The notes under the pieces were generated by a model. The model was not told the DNA's origin and searched no databases. It saw nothing but the letters and a program-made list of their open reading frames with translations. Positions 46,589 through 55,874 of a stretch of DNA of 64,000 nucleotides are shown here, one piece after another (position 1 is the stretch's first letter; every line of letters begins with the position of its first letter). Origin of the DNA: Nitrosomonas sp. (GTDB lineage Bacteria > Pseudomonadota > Gammaproteobacteria > Burkholderiales > Nitrosomonadaceae); the NCBI GenBank assembly GCA_019635215.1, contig JAHBZZ010000003.1:1-64000 (forward strand). Reading direction: 5' to 3'. A program made the translations under genes and the position numbers.

Positions 46589-48623
46589 TCGCGGCCTCCG
46601 CCTTCATCCGCGCCAGAAAGGCAACGCCTTCGGCCATTCGCTTTTCCCAAGGGTCTGGTGACGTCAGCGATGGAAGTCTTCCGCGTTCTTGCTTGAATTT
46701 CAATGCACGTTTAGCCAGTCCGCGCGCTTCCTCAATGGTCAGGTTTACCTTCTTACCGGCGATGACTTGTGCGACCTGTTTCAAACTGTCTTCAGTCATG
46801 GCTTTGGCCAGAATGGCATACGCCTCGCCGAATGGGTTGATGCGATCAATCAAATCGATATCCAGATCGCGCACATCCATTGCAAACTTGCGCACACCTT
46901 GGATCAAGGCAGTATTTCCAGCATTCAATACATCATCGTTGATGATTTTCTTTCCTTGCTGGGTAAGGTTCAGGGCAGCAATTGCATGCTGACGTACTGC
47001 TTCCCGATCTTCCTCATCCAGTTCAGGGTATTTGTCTTTGACGATTTTGCCCATACGCACTTGTGTTAGTTCTTCCGGCACCATTTCGGAATCAAACAAG
47101 CCACGCTCCAAGGCGGTTTTGTCCTGCACAAATGCCGCAATAACTTCATTCAAATCTTCCTGGCAAATACGGGTGGCTTCTTTACTCTTTGGCTCTACCA
47201 GGCCCTTGATCTCGACCTGAAATTGACCGGTTTGCTGGTTAAAACCGATATTTTCCTTCTTGGGATCGTAACCGTCTTCACCATAATCGAAGCCATCAAC
47301 CGGGCCGCTCTGACTGCTTTTAAGGCTGAAACTGAATTTGGGTGCAAGCACTTGTTCCATCAGTAAACTGGCCGCAATCGCTTTGAGCGTATCATTCACT
47401 GCATCGATTACAACCTCTTCGGAAGCATCCGGCTCAGCAATCAGGTTAGTGAAGCGTGATTTGGTTTTACCCTTCGCATCGCGGGTGGCGCGGCCAATGA
47501 TCTGGATAATTTCGGTCAGGCTGGAACGATATCCTACGGTCAGCGCATGTTCGCACCAAATCCAGTCGAAACCTTCCTTGGCCATGCCTAGGGCGATAAT
47601 GATGTCGACATACTCACGGTTATCTCTGGCGGCAGGATCACGCAAGGCACTGAGTACTTTATCCCGTTTGGTATCGTCATCCACCAGATCAGCTATTTTC
47701 AGTACGCCTTTTGGTGTTTTCACCAGGTGAAAGCCGGTTTTAGCGTCAATTCCTTGCCAATCACCCAGTTCATGGATGATATGTTCCACTTCTTTGATTT
47801 TATCTTTGGTGCTTTCCCGGGAATTGACGTTAGGAATATGAATGATCGTTTTTTCTTCCGGATTCAGCACGCTGAGAATTTCATCGGTATATGAGCCAGT
47901 ATAAAAATAATACCCGATATCAAGCTGTTTCAGATATTGATAGCCGTTTAGCTGTTCGTAATAGGTATAAGTCACCACTTCAAATTTGGCTTCATCCTGC
48001 GGCGCAAGCACGGCCTCGGCATCGCCACGGAAGTAAGAGCCCGTCATAGCGATGATATGTACCTTATCTCGTGCAATGAATTGGCTGAGGTGAGTGCCCA
48101 GTTTGTTATCTGAGTGAGCGCTGACGTGATGGAACTCATCCACGGCGATCAGGCAATCGTCAAATGCTTCCACTCCAAACCGGTCAACCGCAAACCGGAA
48201 GGTTGCATGCGTGCAAATCAGTATGCGATCCGCACTATCGAGAAAGCTCTTTACCGCACCAATCTTGCCGCCATTGTCATCACCCGGCGCATTGCAAAGA
48301 TTCCACTGCGGTGCAACCTCCCAATTCGCCCAAAATCCGTATTGGGATAGCGGTTCATTATTGAAGCTGGCACCGATGGTTTTTTCCGGCACCACAATGA
48401 TGGCTTTTTTAACCCTTTGGTTATAAAGTTTATCCAATGTGATGAACATCAACGCACGGCTTTTGCCCGATGCGGGCGGAGACTTGATCAGCAGATATTG
48501 CTCGCCACGCTTTTCATAGGCACGTTCCTGCATCGCGCGCATGCCCATTTCATTTGCCCTGGTGGAGCTGCCATCGCAGGCATAATTGACCGAAACTGAT
48601 GGAATGGATTTGATGTTTGTCAT
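46581..48623 (-). CDS. DEAD/DEAH-type SF2 helicase of a restriction-like system
   Basis: A 680-residue protein. Walker A IKSPPASGKSRALMF (48-60), Walker B DEFHH (162-166), motif III IAMTGSYF, and motif VI QIIGRATRDAKGK (374-386) place it among superfamily 2 translocases close to type III restriction (ResIII) subunits. The last 280 residues are helical and charged and lack a visible PD-(D/E)xK nuclease motif. It overlaps the methyltransferase stop by four bases (ATGA) and the nuclease start by eight, so the three proteins are made together. Probable role: ATP-driven movement on DNA coupling recognition to cutting. Confidence 0.88.
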   Translation of the reverse strand: MTNIKSIPSVSVNYACDGSSTRANEMGMRAMQERAYEKRGEQYLLIKSPPASGKSRALMFITLDKLYNQRVKKAIIVVPEKTIGASFNNEPLSQYGFWANWEVAPQWNLCNAPGDDNGGKIGAVKSFLDSADRILICTHATFRFAVDRFGVEAFDDCLIAVDEFHHVSAHSDNKLGTHLSQFIARDKVHIIAMTGSYFRGDAEAVLAPQDEAKFEVVTYTYYEQLNGYQYLKQLDIGYYFYTGSYTDEILSVLNPEEKTIIHIPNVNSRESTKDKIKEVEHIIHELGDWQGIDAKTGFHLVKTPKGVLKIADLVDDDTKRDKVLSALRDPAARDNREYVDIIIALGMAKEGFDWIWCEHALTVGYRSSLTEIIQIIGRATRDAKGKTKSRFTNLIAEPDASEEVVIDAVNDTLKAIAASLLMEQVLAPKFSFSLKSSQSGPVDGFDYGEDGYDPKKENIGFNQQTGQFQVEIKGLVEPKSKEATRICQEDLNEVIAAFVQDKTALERGLFDSEMVPEELTQVRMGKIVKDKYPELDEEDREAVRQHAIAALNLTQQGKKIINDDVLNAGNTALIQGVRKFAMDVRDLDIDLIDRINPFGEAYAILAKAMTEDSLKQVAQVIAGKKVNLTIEEARGLAKRALKFKQERGRLPSLTSPDPWEKRMAEGVAFLARMKAEAANG

Positions 48624-51391
48624 GATTTAGCGGTTTTTGATTTACTCGAATTTCCTGCTTTTTGCTCGCTGGTCATTTTTGTATAGAGCTCGAACAGCTT
48701 TTCCAACCGTTCGGTGTCGTTCTTGAACCGGCGGCCAATATAAATGCGCTCCAGCACTTCGTCGTTGCGTTCGTGGGCATGGCGCAAATTTTCCGGCATG
48801 TTATCGGGATCATACAGATCGGCAATCGTAGCTGGGAAATGCGTTTCGCGAGCCAGCAAAATATCTTCCGCACAGCGGGTAAGATCTGCTTTGTTTTTTT
48901 TGGTTAGCATTGGAACAGGGAAGGTGTTCCAACCAAGAGTGTTAGAATATCGATAATGACTTCTCATTTTTCCGCAAACTGTATTAATCCATAAAATGTG
49001 CATTCTTGATGATACTATTGAAATTATGTACAGTGGTGCATCATATAGAGCGAAGGCTAGATTAGATACTACTGAGCTGTGATCCAACAGTCCGCAAGGA
49101 AAAAACTTCCTGATTCCAGTAGTTACGCTTGGTACGATGATTGTATGTGACATTGCAGAATTAAACTCTCTGAACTGATGAGATCTATCTGCAAGACTTT
49201 TTGTGCCTTCGTCTTTACTAGACAACCGCATTTGTTTTGTTAATCCAATTCTTTCGGCAATTGGCCTAATCTCTAATGCGTTCCTGAGACTGTCATCTTC
49301 AATCCAAAGACACCATCTTTCTGTCCCCATAGTAAATTCTTTAGAACCATAAATTCTGCGGAAGAATTTTTGTGTTTCTGGATAGTTTCTAATGATTTCT
49401 TCTTTTTCATGCTTATTTAGCAATAAATTACCGCCATCAGCAGGCATGTTTCCAAAACTCATTTTAATTCTATTGGCCTGGGTATTTGAAATAGGCTTTA
49501 TGATCAAATCACTTGATTCAACTAGGTACGGACTAATGTTAACAACTTGCTTTTTATGACCATCTTCAAAAATATATTTTGGCTTGTTATTCCTACTTCT
49601 AAGTCCTACGATTGAGCATGTTATACCTGCTGTATTTGCAGCGTTATTTTTCCATTCGAAAGAATTATGTGCAAAAGATATCTGTAGATTTCTCTCTAAA
49701 ATTAGAGGCCACAACAGTGCCACCTGCTCACCTTGGCATATTGAGTTAGTGCTAACGAAAGCAAGAGAAGAGTTGTTAACGTTCTCAATATATTTCGCTC
49801 CACGAACAAACCAACATGCGACATAATCCAGTTTCTTAAACTTTTCCGTTTGATCCCTGAAAACATTAATTATGTCCTGTTTCTGGATTTGATCTTGTTG
49901 AACTCTACCTAAATAGGGTGGGTTGCCGCAGATGAAAGTTTCACCACCTTCATTCTCGAAGTCGATTTGTGCATGGATCAACGGCATGTTAAACAAATCA
50001 TCACCGAACCACTTTACGCCGGTGCCGGTTGGTGGACAGATGCTCAGCCAATCCAGCCGCAGGGCATTACCGCAGGTGATCCAGTTCTGGTTATCCAGCG
50101 GCAGGAATTCAGCCAAAGCGAGTTTTTGCCCGCGATAGAGCACATCGCATTGATACTCGGCAATGATCAGGGCCAACCGGGCGATTTCAGCTGAGAAGTC
50201 GCGCAATTCAATGCCGCGAAAGTTTGTCAGCGGTATTTCAGAGGGTAAGTCAGCTTCGCTGCGTCGCTGGTTGATTTCCGCTTCGATAGCGCGCATTTCT
50301 TTATATGCAATCACCAGAAAATTACCTGAACCACAGGCGGGATCGAATACCCGAATCCTTGCCAACCGCTTGCGCAGATTCAACAACATGCGCGGATTGT
50401 CTCCGGCTTCTTCCAGCTTGGCGCGAAGTTCATCCAGAAAGAGCGGATTCAGTACTTTCAGGATATTCGGTACGCTGGTGTAATGCATCCCCAGTGCGCC
50501 ACGCTCTTCATCTTCTGCAACGGCTTGAATCATCGAACCGAAAATATCCGGGTTAATTTTCTTCCAATCCAGCTTGCCGACGTGCAGAAGGTAGCTGCGG
50601 GCTATTTTGCTGAAGCGTGGGGTTTCAGTGCTGCCGGAGAACAACCCACCGTTCACATAGGGAAACGTATCCGCCCAACGGGGTAACTTTGCGATTGCCC
50701 GGTCTGCTATTTTTGTATTCATGGCACGGAAAATTTCGCTGATGACCTCGTGTGTATTCGAGGAATCCTTCGCGCTCATTTGCTCGATGGTGTCGGTAAA
50801 CAGGCCGGTGCCATTGAAAATATCCGTATCCTCGGCAAAAAAGCAAAAGATCAACCGTGCCATGAAATGATTCATGTCAGGGCGGCGATCTGCGGTTCCC
50901 CAATCCGGGTTATCTTTGAGTAGCTCTACATAAAGACGATTGAGACGGCTTGTCGCTCTGATGTCAAACGCATTTTCACGGACTTGCTTGACAGTGGTAA
51001 TCCCAGCCAATGACAGAAAGAAGCCGAAATGATCTGGAAAATCGCTGTAGGCACAAGCAACAGTTTCGCCACTGATAATATTTTCAGCCTGGAATTCCTC
51101 GCCATCGGTGGCAAGAGTAAATTTTGCTTTCTGGCGGCTAGTTGTTGGGCTACTTTTAAGGATTTCCAGCGTTTTTAATACTTCACCGATGGAACAGACT
51201 TTTATGTGAATGTTATTTTGCTGAAGAACTGCGCCTTCAATATCGGTTTTGTTGGAATTGCCGCTTCTCAGACGGCTGATCGTAGTGGCTTTATTCCCAA
51301 ACGCTTCCAGAAAAGCATAAGGAAATTCCGCTGGATCAAAAGGTTGCTCCGCCAACCTGGAAATTGCTTCCTCTATCTCTACTGCGTTCAA
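48620..51391 (-). CDS. MmeI-like DNA adenine methyltransferase with degenerate nuclease region
   Basis: A 923-residue protein of the MmeI/YeeA (type IIG-like) group. Motif I is FDPACGSGNFLV (349-360) and motif IV NPPY (490-493), the gamma-class N6-adenine set; residues 165-345 form the helical spacer (MNHFMARLIFCFFAEDTDIF), and 600-900 the target recognition region. In MmeI the N-terminus carries D-x9-E-x-K; here Asp50 is followed by HIK at 62-64 with no Glu, so its own nuclease is probably dead. Cutting would then fall to the separate GIY-YIG protein. It is the first gene of the operon. The part from about 48950 to 49900 is AT-richer, as usual for a target domain. Confidence 0.88.
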   Translation of the reverse strand: MNAVEIEEAISRLAEQPFDPAEFPYAFLEAFGNKATTISRLRSGNSNKTDIEGAVLQQNNIHIKVCSIGEVLKTLEILKSSPTTSRQKAKFTLATDGEEFQAENIISGETVACAYSDFPDHFGFFLSLAGITTVKQVRENAFDIRATSRLNRLYVELLKDNPDWGTADRRPDMNHFMARLIFCFFAEDTDIFNGTGLFTDTIEQMSAKDSSNTHEVISEIFRAMNTKIADRAIAKLPRWADTFPYVNGGLFSGSTETPRFSKIARSYLLHVGKLDWKKINPDIFGSMIQAVAEDEERGALGMHYTSVPNILKVLNPLFLDELRAKLEEAGDNPRMLLNLRKRLARIRVFDPACGSGNFLVIAYKEMRAIEAEINQRRSEADLPSEIPLTNFRGIELRDFSAEIARLALIIAEYQCDVLYRGQKLALAEFLPLDNQNWITCGNALRLDWLSICPPTGTGVKWFGDDLFNMPLIHAQIDFENEGGETFICGNPPYLGRVQQDQIQKQDIINVFRDQTEKFKKLDYVACWFVRGAKYIENVNNSSLAFVSTNSICQGEQVALLWPLILERNLQISFAHNSFEWKNNAANTAGITCSIVGLRSRNNKPKYIFEDGHKKQVVNISPYLVESSDLIIKPISNTQANRIKMSFGNMPADGGNLLLNKHEKEEIIRNYPETQKFFRRIYGSKEFTMGTERWCLWIEDDSLRNALEIRPIAERIGLTKQMRLSSKDEGTKSLADRSHQFREFNSAMSHTIIVPSVTTGIRKFFPCGLLDHSSVVSNLAFALYDAPLYIISIVSSRMHILWINTVCGKMRSHYRYSNTLGWNTFPVPMLTKKNKADLTRCAEDILLARETHFPATIADLYDPDNMPENLRHAHERNDEVLERIYIGRRFKNDTERLEKLFELYTKMTSEQKAGNSSKSKTAKS

Positions 51392-51526
51392 GTCGCCACC
51401 ATGTCAGATTGCTATTTTTCTGTTCATTGATTCACTTATCAATCTTGCTTGTACGGATTTGCTGATTGGCCGTGTGCTTATTGGTCATGCTATTGTGATT
51501 TGTCCTAATAAAGGATTATTTTTTGA

Positions 51527-52035
51527 TTACACGTTTATACCCGAATCACGAAAATATTGCATTACCCCTTGGGCAAGTTCATTGATATCAGTTTCAGAAG
51601 TTTTCATTGGCGCTGCGAGTTGTTTCAGTATCTCACTTTGACGATGGTCTGCCACTTTCCATAACTGAGAAAAGTAGTCATGACGCCTTCATGCCCCAGA
51701 TTCTGGCTCCAAGCTTTAAATTCTTCAGGCGTTTTGCAAATTGTCTCTCCGAGAATTGCCAGTGTGCTTCTAAAATTGTGCGGATTAAAGTATGGCAAGC
51801 CAGCATTTTTAAAAGCCTATTTGTTCTATCGTAGGCACTGTCTTTTGACGCCGGGCTGTTGCAATACGCATATCTTTACTGGATATGTTGAAATATTCAG
51901 CATCGGAATATCGAATGCGTGATTTATAACCCGGCTCTCTGGCTAACCATTCAAAGAATTTCTTCAAGTTTGCAAATGTTGAATGCAAAAGTATTTATGC
52001 TTGATTCTTTCGTTATCGGGATGATGTTTGTGCAT
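51527..52035 (-). pseudogene. Decayed tyrosine recombinase (integrase)
   Basis: The minus strand from ATG 52035 reads MHKHHPDNERIKHKYF, then in another frame FFEWLAREPGYKSRIRYSDAEYFN, later AGLPYFNPHNFRSTLAILGE and AWSQNLGHEGVMTTFLSYGKW (the NPHxFR and LGH boxes), and in a third frame RQSEILKQLAAP, ending at the stop 51527-51529. These pieces follow the order of one integrase family, but most of the catalytic core is deleted and at least two frameshifts are present. It marks the right part of the island that begins at tRNA-Arg. Confidence 0.85.
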
Positions 52036-52079
52036 GATGTTTTTTTCCTTTGCTGAAATCACTGTTTACGGAGGGATTA

Positions 52080-52240
52080 ATGCACGGTGTTATAAGTGAT
52101 CTGTTTATGTTCTCGGAAAAACAGTTTAATGGCATAGAACCGTATCTTACGGTCTTTGTGTGTGAATGATTTGTGCGGGTTATCAGCGGGTATTAACGTC
52201 ATCAGAGCGCCTGCAATGGAAGGGGTCGCACTTTCTTCTC
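52080..52240 (+). pseudogene. IS5-type transposase, N-terminal remnant
   Basis: ATG 52080 with GGAGGG upstream starts MHGVISDLFMFSEKQFNGIEPYL, a pattern like the beginning of IS5/IS1031-type transposases (SDLFWL-EQ--RIEPYLP). It stops at 52167, and the next bases in other frames read SAGINVI and RLQWKG, echoing the VISGIIYVI-GLQWKD of the same family. The rest of the element is gone. From 52240 to 52434 I see nothing else. Confidence 0.5.
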
Positions 52241-52434
52241 TGCCATCTTTATCGCGGCTAAGCTAATATGCATTACAGAATAGCCAGCTTGGAGTCTCCG
52301 TTATTTTCTGGAAGGATTTTCGATTATATCAATGACATGTGCAGAATATTTTATACATGCGCTATTTCAAATACGAACTGGAACTGTCTTACAATGTCGA
52401 AAATTCATCATAAATTGAATACCTGGGATGAATA

Positions 52435-53775
52435 ATGAGAGCTATTATCGTAACCACCTTGGGTCTACTAATTGTTGTGGCACTATTTGCAATGGAGAAA
52501 ACTGTGACGGCAAGTTTCGTTGAGTCAGATCGAAAAATCGGTGCAAAAACGGATTATATCGTTTTAGGGATGGGCTGCTTCTGGGGCGCCGAGAAGCGTA
52601 TGGGCGAAATTCCCGGTGTGCTTGATGTCGAAAGCGGTTATGCGGGTGGCGATCTTCCTGGTGTTGGTTATCAGCAGATATTGAATTATGAGCGGGAGAT
52701 TCGTGCGGGTAAAGTTACAGGACGGAACCATGCCGAAGTAATCAAGGTCATTTTCGACACAGAAAAAGTGACTCTGGAAGCCGTTCTGGTGAAATTCTGG
52801 GAAAACCATAATCCGACGCAGGGTGATCGCCAGGGCAATGACATCGGCAGCAATTACCGAAGTGCAGTTTATTACCATGATGCGGTTCAGAAAGACATCG
52901 CAGCGGCAACGCAGGAAATTTACCAGCAAGCGCTGGATGCTGCTGGGTACGGTCCGATTACAACCGAGATTCTGCCACTGAAGAATTACATTAGAGCAGA
53001 GGAATACCACCAGGATTATCTGAAGAAAAATCCTAACGGGTACTGCGGTCTGGGTGGTACAGGGATAAAGTATCCGGCATTAAACCAGAAAGCGACACAA
53101 AAAAGCCTATTGAACAATGAAGTAATTGCTGAGCGCATGAAACCGCTGGATGGCCAGGATTTAAATTTCGCACAACAGTTGGTTATTTTTGAAGCCGAGA
53201 ATTGCGAATTCTGTAAACAGTTTGATGAAGAGATTCTCAATCACTGGCAGGCGGAAGTGCCTGTTGCAGCAACGCTGAACGCAAATCCACCTGCTGGCTG
53301 GGTGCTGGAAAAACCGCTATTTGCTGCGCCGACCATTGTGTTGTTCAGAGAGGGCAAAGAAGTCACCCGCTACACGGGATATAACGGGGAAAAATCCAAT
53401 TTCTGGAAATGGCTGGGTTTTCAATTATTGTCGCCGGAACAACAAAAAATAGCCTTTGAGCAAGGTACTGAGCCTCCGTTTACTGCGACCAATTTAGATG
53501 AAAAGCGCCCTGGAAAATTTGTTGATCCGATTACGGGCGCTACACTTTTTCTCAGTCAGGCAAAATTCGATAGTGGGACCGGTTGGCCTAGTTTTTTCGA
53601 TCCCATCGAAGGATCTGTAACACTTCACGAGGATAATTCTCACGGCATGAAACGGATCGAAGTTCGCAGCGCAAGCTCCGGCATTCACCTTGGACATGTC
53701 TTTAATGATGGTCCGGCACCTACCTTCAAACGGTACTGTATTAATGGTAATGTTCTGAAATTTGTTCCAGATTGA
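52435..53775 (+). CDS. msrAB: Exported MsrA-thioredoxin-MsrB fusion (methionine sulphoxide reductase)
   Basis: A 446-residue three-domain protein. An N-terminal hydrophobic segment (2-20) sends it to the periplasm or anchors it. MsrA domain (about 40-215): nucleophile Cys48 in GMGCFWG, with Cys204 as likely resolving Cys. Middle thioredoxin-like domain (about 240-335): CEFC with Cys257 and Cys260. MsrB domain (about 345-446): FDSGTGWPSFF and nucleophile Cys435 in RYCIN; the zinc-binding CxxC pairs of MsrB are absent. It repairs both sulphoxide epimers in envelope proteins, with an internal electron relay, similar to PilB of Neisseria in content but with the thioredoxin unit in the middle. Confidence 0.92.
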   Translation: MRAIIVTTLGLLIVVALFAMEKTVTASFVESDRKIGAKTDYIVLGMGCFWGAEKRMGEIPGVLDVESGYAGGDLPGVGYQQILNYEREIRAGKVTGRNHAEVIKVIFDTEKVTLEAVLVKFWENHNPTQGDRQGNDIGSNYRSAVYYHDAVQKDIAAATQEIYQQALDAAGYGPITTEILPLKNYIRAEEYHQDYLKKNPNGYCGLGGTGIKYPALNQKATQKSLLNNEVIAERMKPLDGQDLNFAQQLVIFEAENCEFCKQFDEEILNHWQAEVPVAATLNANPPAGWVLEKPLFAAPTIVLFREGKEVTRYTGYNGEKSNFWKWLGFQLLSPEQQKIAFEQGTEPPFTATNLDEKRPGKFVDPITGATLFLSQAKFDSGTGWPSFFDPIEGSVTLHEDNSHGMKRIEVRSASSGIHLGHVFNDGPAPTFKRYCINGNVLKFVPD

Positions 53776-53944
53776 CAGAAATCCGAATAACCGTCGACAT
53801 ACCCGTAGTGATGGAGATGGCGGCTATTTTAAAACAGAGCTTTTTAACGGAATTTATAATACGGAAATTGATACAGATTTGATTGTACCATCAGTCTGTT
53901 GCGATTGTTTTTTCTAATTTATTTTCCTTTTATGCGGGTGATGC

Positions 53945-53973
53945 TTGACAATTTTTTTTAATTCTGCCATTCT
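53945..53973 (+). promoter_or_regulatory. Possible promoter of the guanidine operon
   Basis: A perfect TTGACA at 53945-53950 and, 17 bases on, a weak -10 (CATTCT). It lies about 20 bases ahead of the riboswitch, where a promoter is expected. The -35 is convincing, the -10 is not. Bases 53776-53944 show nothing else. Confidence 0.4.
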
Positions 53974-53989
53974 CGCAACAGTTTTTTGT

Positions 53990-54098
53990 CGATGGAAACT
54001 AGGGTTCCGATTCCTGAATTAAAGGTGTGTCTGGTCCAAGAGTTTCCGGTCTCGTGATAACGAGACTCCACGGAGGGATAAAAGCCCGGGAGATTAGG
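53990..54098 (+). ncRNA. Guanidine-I riboswitch (ykkC class)
   Basis: The conserved blocks of the ykkC RNA are all present in order: CTAGGGTTCCG near 53999-54009, CTGGTCCAAGAG at 54031-54042, a variable stem GTCTCGT/ACGAGAC, then CACGGAGGGATAAAAGCCCG and GGGAGA ending near 54093. This RNA binds guanidinium and turns on downstream genes. It leads the permease, carboxyguanidine deiminase, carboxylase and allophanate hydrolase genes, which is the expected target set. Confidence 0.93.
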
Positions 54099-54117
54099 TA
54101 ATGTATTTTGTACATTA
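54099..54117 (+). promoter_or_regulatory. Hairpin just behind the riboswitch (possible expression platform)
   Basis: TAATGTA (54099-54105) pairs with TACATTA (54111-54117). GAGA at 54090-54093 at the end of the aptamer could also pair with TCTC at 54121-54124, extending the stem and breaking the aptamer's closing helix. No T-run follows, so it is not a normal intrinsic terminator. Confidence 0.45.
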
Positions 54118-54152
54118 TATTCTCGGTAACCAGCCGTTAAAGGAGATTCGTT

Positions 54153-54344
54153 ATGTATGCATCAATTGCTTTATCTTCCTATCTTTCCAGCAGTATCAGC
54201 GGCACAACACTAACGCTTCCAGCTTCCGGATCGTTCATACGGCATCGTATTAACAACTGGCCAGGAAGAAAAGTGCGATTACTGATTGATCATTTTTCCT
54301 CGCGTTATTCCGCTATCCCTGCACCTGATATCACCGGTATCTGA
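54153..54344 (+). CDS. Small open frame behind the riboswitch, 63 residues
   Basis: Starts with ATG 54153 after a good AAAGGAG, nine bases upstream. The product begins MYASIALSSYLSSSISGT and is Ser-rich at the N-terminus and basic in the middle (HRINNWPGRKVR), with no family I know. It may be a leader peptide, the stump of a lost transporter gene, or simply an open frame with a chance ribosome-binding site. The permease starts 94 bases later. Confidence 0.3.
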   Translation: MYASIALSSYLSSSISGTTLTLPASGSFIRHRINNWPGRKVRLLIDHFSSRYSAIPAPDITGI

Positions 54345-54437
54345 GACTGAACCGTTGGGTATCTTTCAGGCTCTCGGTTAATGAGTAAATTTTGACTTGA
54401 GCCGAATCATATTTCATTACATTTATTGGGGCATAAC

Positions 54438-55874
54438 ATGTCGACCGTTCAAAATCCCAAAACTAAAAGTTTTTCATCTGAAATGAAGTCAACCGATACC
54501 GCTATGCTTAACCGCAGTATGGGTATCTGGAATAGTTTTACACTTGGCTTTGCAGTGGTTTCACCTGTCGTTGGGCTTTATGCCATCGTCGGGGTGCAGA
54601 CCAACGTTACCGGCGGAGGCTGGTTTGCAGCGCTCGTCATATGCCTGGTCATGCAATTATTGGTGGCCACTGTCTATGCCGAATTATCTTCCCAGTTTCC
54701 CATTGCGGGCGGCGCTTACAAATGGGCGCGTCAGCTCGGTGGTACTATTACAGGTCAGTATGCCGGTGCGATCTATGTCTGTTCAACCATTGCCATGCTG
54801 ACTACAACCGCCTACACAGGAGGAATCTGGCTTGCCATTCTGTTTGATTCTCCAAGCGCAACAGGAATCATGATGGTGTTCTGGGGTTTGGTTTTTCTGC
54901 TGATTTGCATGCTGCTCAATCTTGCACATGTCAATGTGTTTAAGTCGGTTATCGCACTCGGGGTATATGCCGAAATTGTGGGTTCATTCGGCATCGCCTT
55001 GTTACTTTTCCTGTTCTTTCGGGAACATCCTTTCTCCGAATTATTCCAGCATCTGGGTTCCGGTACGGCGCCCGATAAGTTCTCCGCATTTTTAGCGGCA
55101 CTGGCCATTGCCGGATGGGCGTTTATCGGGTTTGATGCCTGCTCAACGACTTCGGAAGAAACGCATCAACCCAAACGCATGGTGCCGCGCGCAATTTTCT
55201 TCTCATTGTGTGCGGTAGGGGCTGTCGTTGTTTTTAACTCTGCTGCATTGACGTTATCGTTCGACCATGACACCTTGGCTAAAACCAGTGCGACATTTGA
55301 TCCCATTACGCCACTGATTACAACACATATCGGGGACTGGTTTGAGAAACCCTTTCTGGCAATTGTAGTCATTGCATTTCTCGCTTGTGGCGCATCTGTG
55401 GTCAAGTATACCTCGCGCATCGTATTTTCAATGGCGCGTGAAGGCAATATGCCGGCATTTCTCAGCCATGTCACCGCTGCCCAATCTCCCCGTAACGCGA
55501 TTCTTTGCACAGTATCCCTGGCAAGCCTGGGGTTGCTGTTCGGACTTAACGATCAGGCTGTCGCCACCATCATCGCATTTGGTACCGGGGGGCTCTATGC
55601 GATGTTTTCGATGACTACAGGCGTGGGTTTATACACCCGGCTTACCGGCCGCTGGGATCCGTCACTTGGTGAGTTGAAATTAGGCAAGTGGGGGCTAGTG
55701 ATCAATATCATTGCCTTTCTCTGGTCATTATTCGAGTTGATCAATATTGCCTGGCCGCGTACTTACTTATCCGCACCCGATGCGCCTTGGTGGCAACTCT
55801 GGGCGGTACCGCTGGTTCTGGGAAGTATCATCAGCGTAATAACCTTAACCATTCTGATAAGGAGGAGCAAATGA
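54438..55874 (+). CDS. APC-family permease, likely guanidine (or urea-type) importer
   Basis: A 478-residue inner-membrane transporter with about twelve helices from the ATG at 54438. It shows the APC core: SFTLGFAVVSPVVGLYAIVG (helix 1), SSQFPIAGGAYKWARQLGG (helix 3) and AIAGWAFIGFDACSTTSEETHQPKR (helix 6 and the following loop), and belongs to the amino acid/choline/GABA branch. Being first after the guanidine riboswitch and overlapping the deiminase gene by four bases (ATGA), it most likely brings in guanidinium. No direct proof of substrate is visible. Confidence 0.85.
   Translation: MSTVQNPKTKSFSSEMKSTDTAMLNRSMGIWNSFTLGFAVVSPVVGLYAIVGVQTNVTGGGWFAALVICLVMQLLVATVYAELSSQFPIAGGAYKWARQLGGTITGQYAGAIYVCSTIAMLTTTAYTGGIWLAILFDSPSATGIMMVFWGLVFLLICMLLNLAHVNVFKSVIALGVYAEIVGSFGIALLLFLFFREHPFSELFQHLGSGTAPDKFSAFLAALAIAGWAFIGFDACSTTSEETHQPKRMVPRAIFFSLCAVGAVVVFNSAALTLSFDHDTLAKTSATFDPITPLITTHIGDWFEKPFLAIVVIAFLACGASVVKYTSRIVFSMAREGNMPAFLSHVTAAQSPRNAILCTVSLASLGLLFGLNDQAVATIIAFGTGGLYAMFSMTTGVGLYTRLTGRWDPSLGELKLGKWGLVINIIAFLWSLFELINIAWPRTYLSAPDAPWWQLWAVPLVLGSIISVITLTILIRRSK

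Noticed and set aside
42600-52434. Direct repeat of the tRNA-Arg 3' end as an attachment site at the right edge of the island
   Set aside because: I looked for the T-arm and acceptor sequence around the decayed integrase and did not find a copy, so no att site is claimed.
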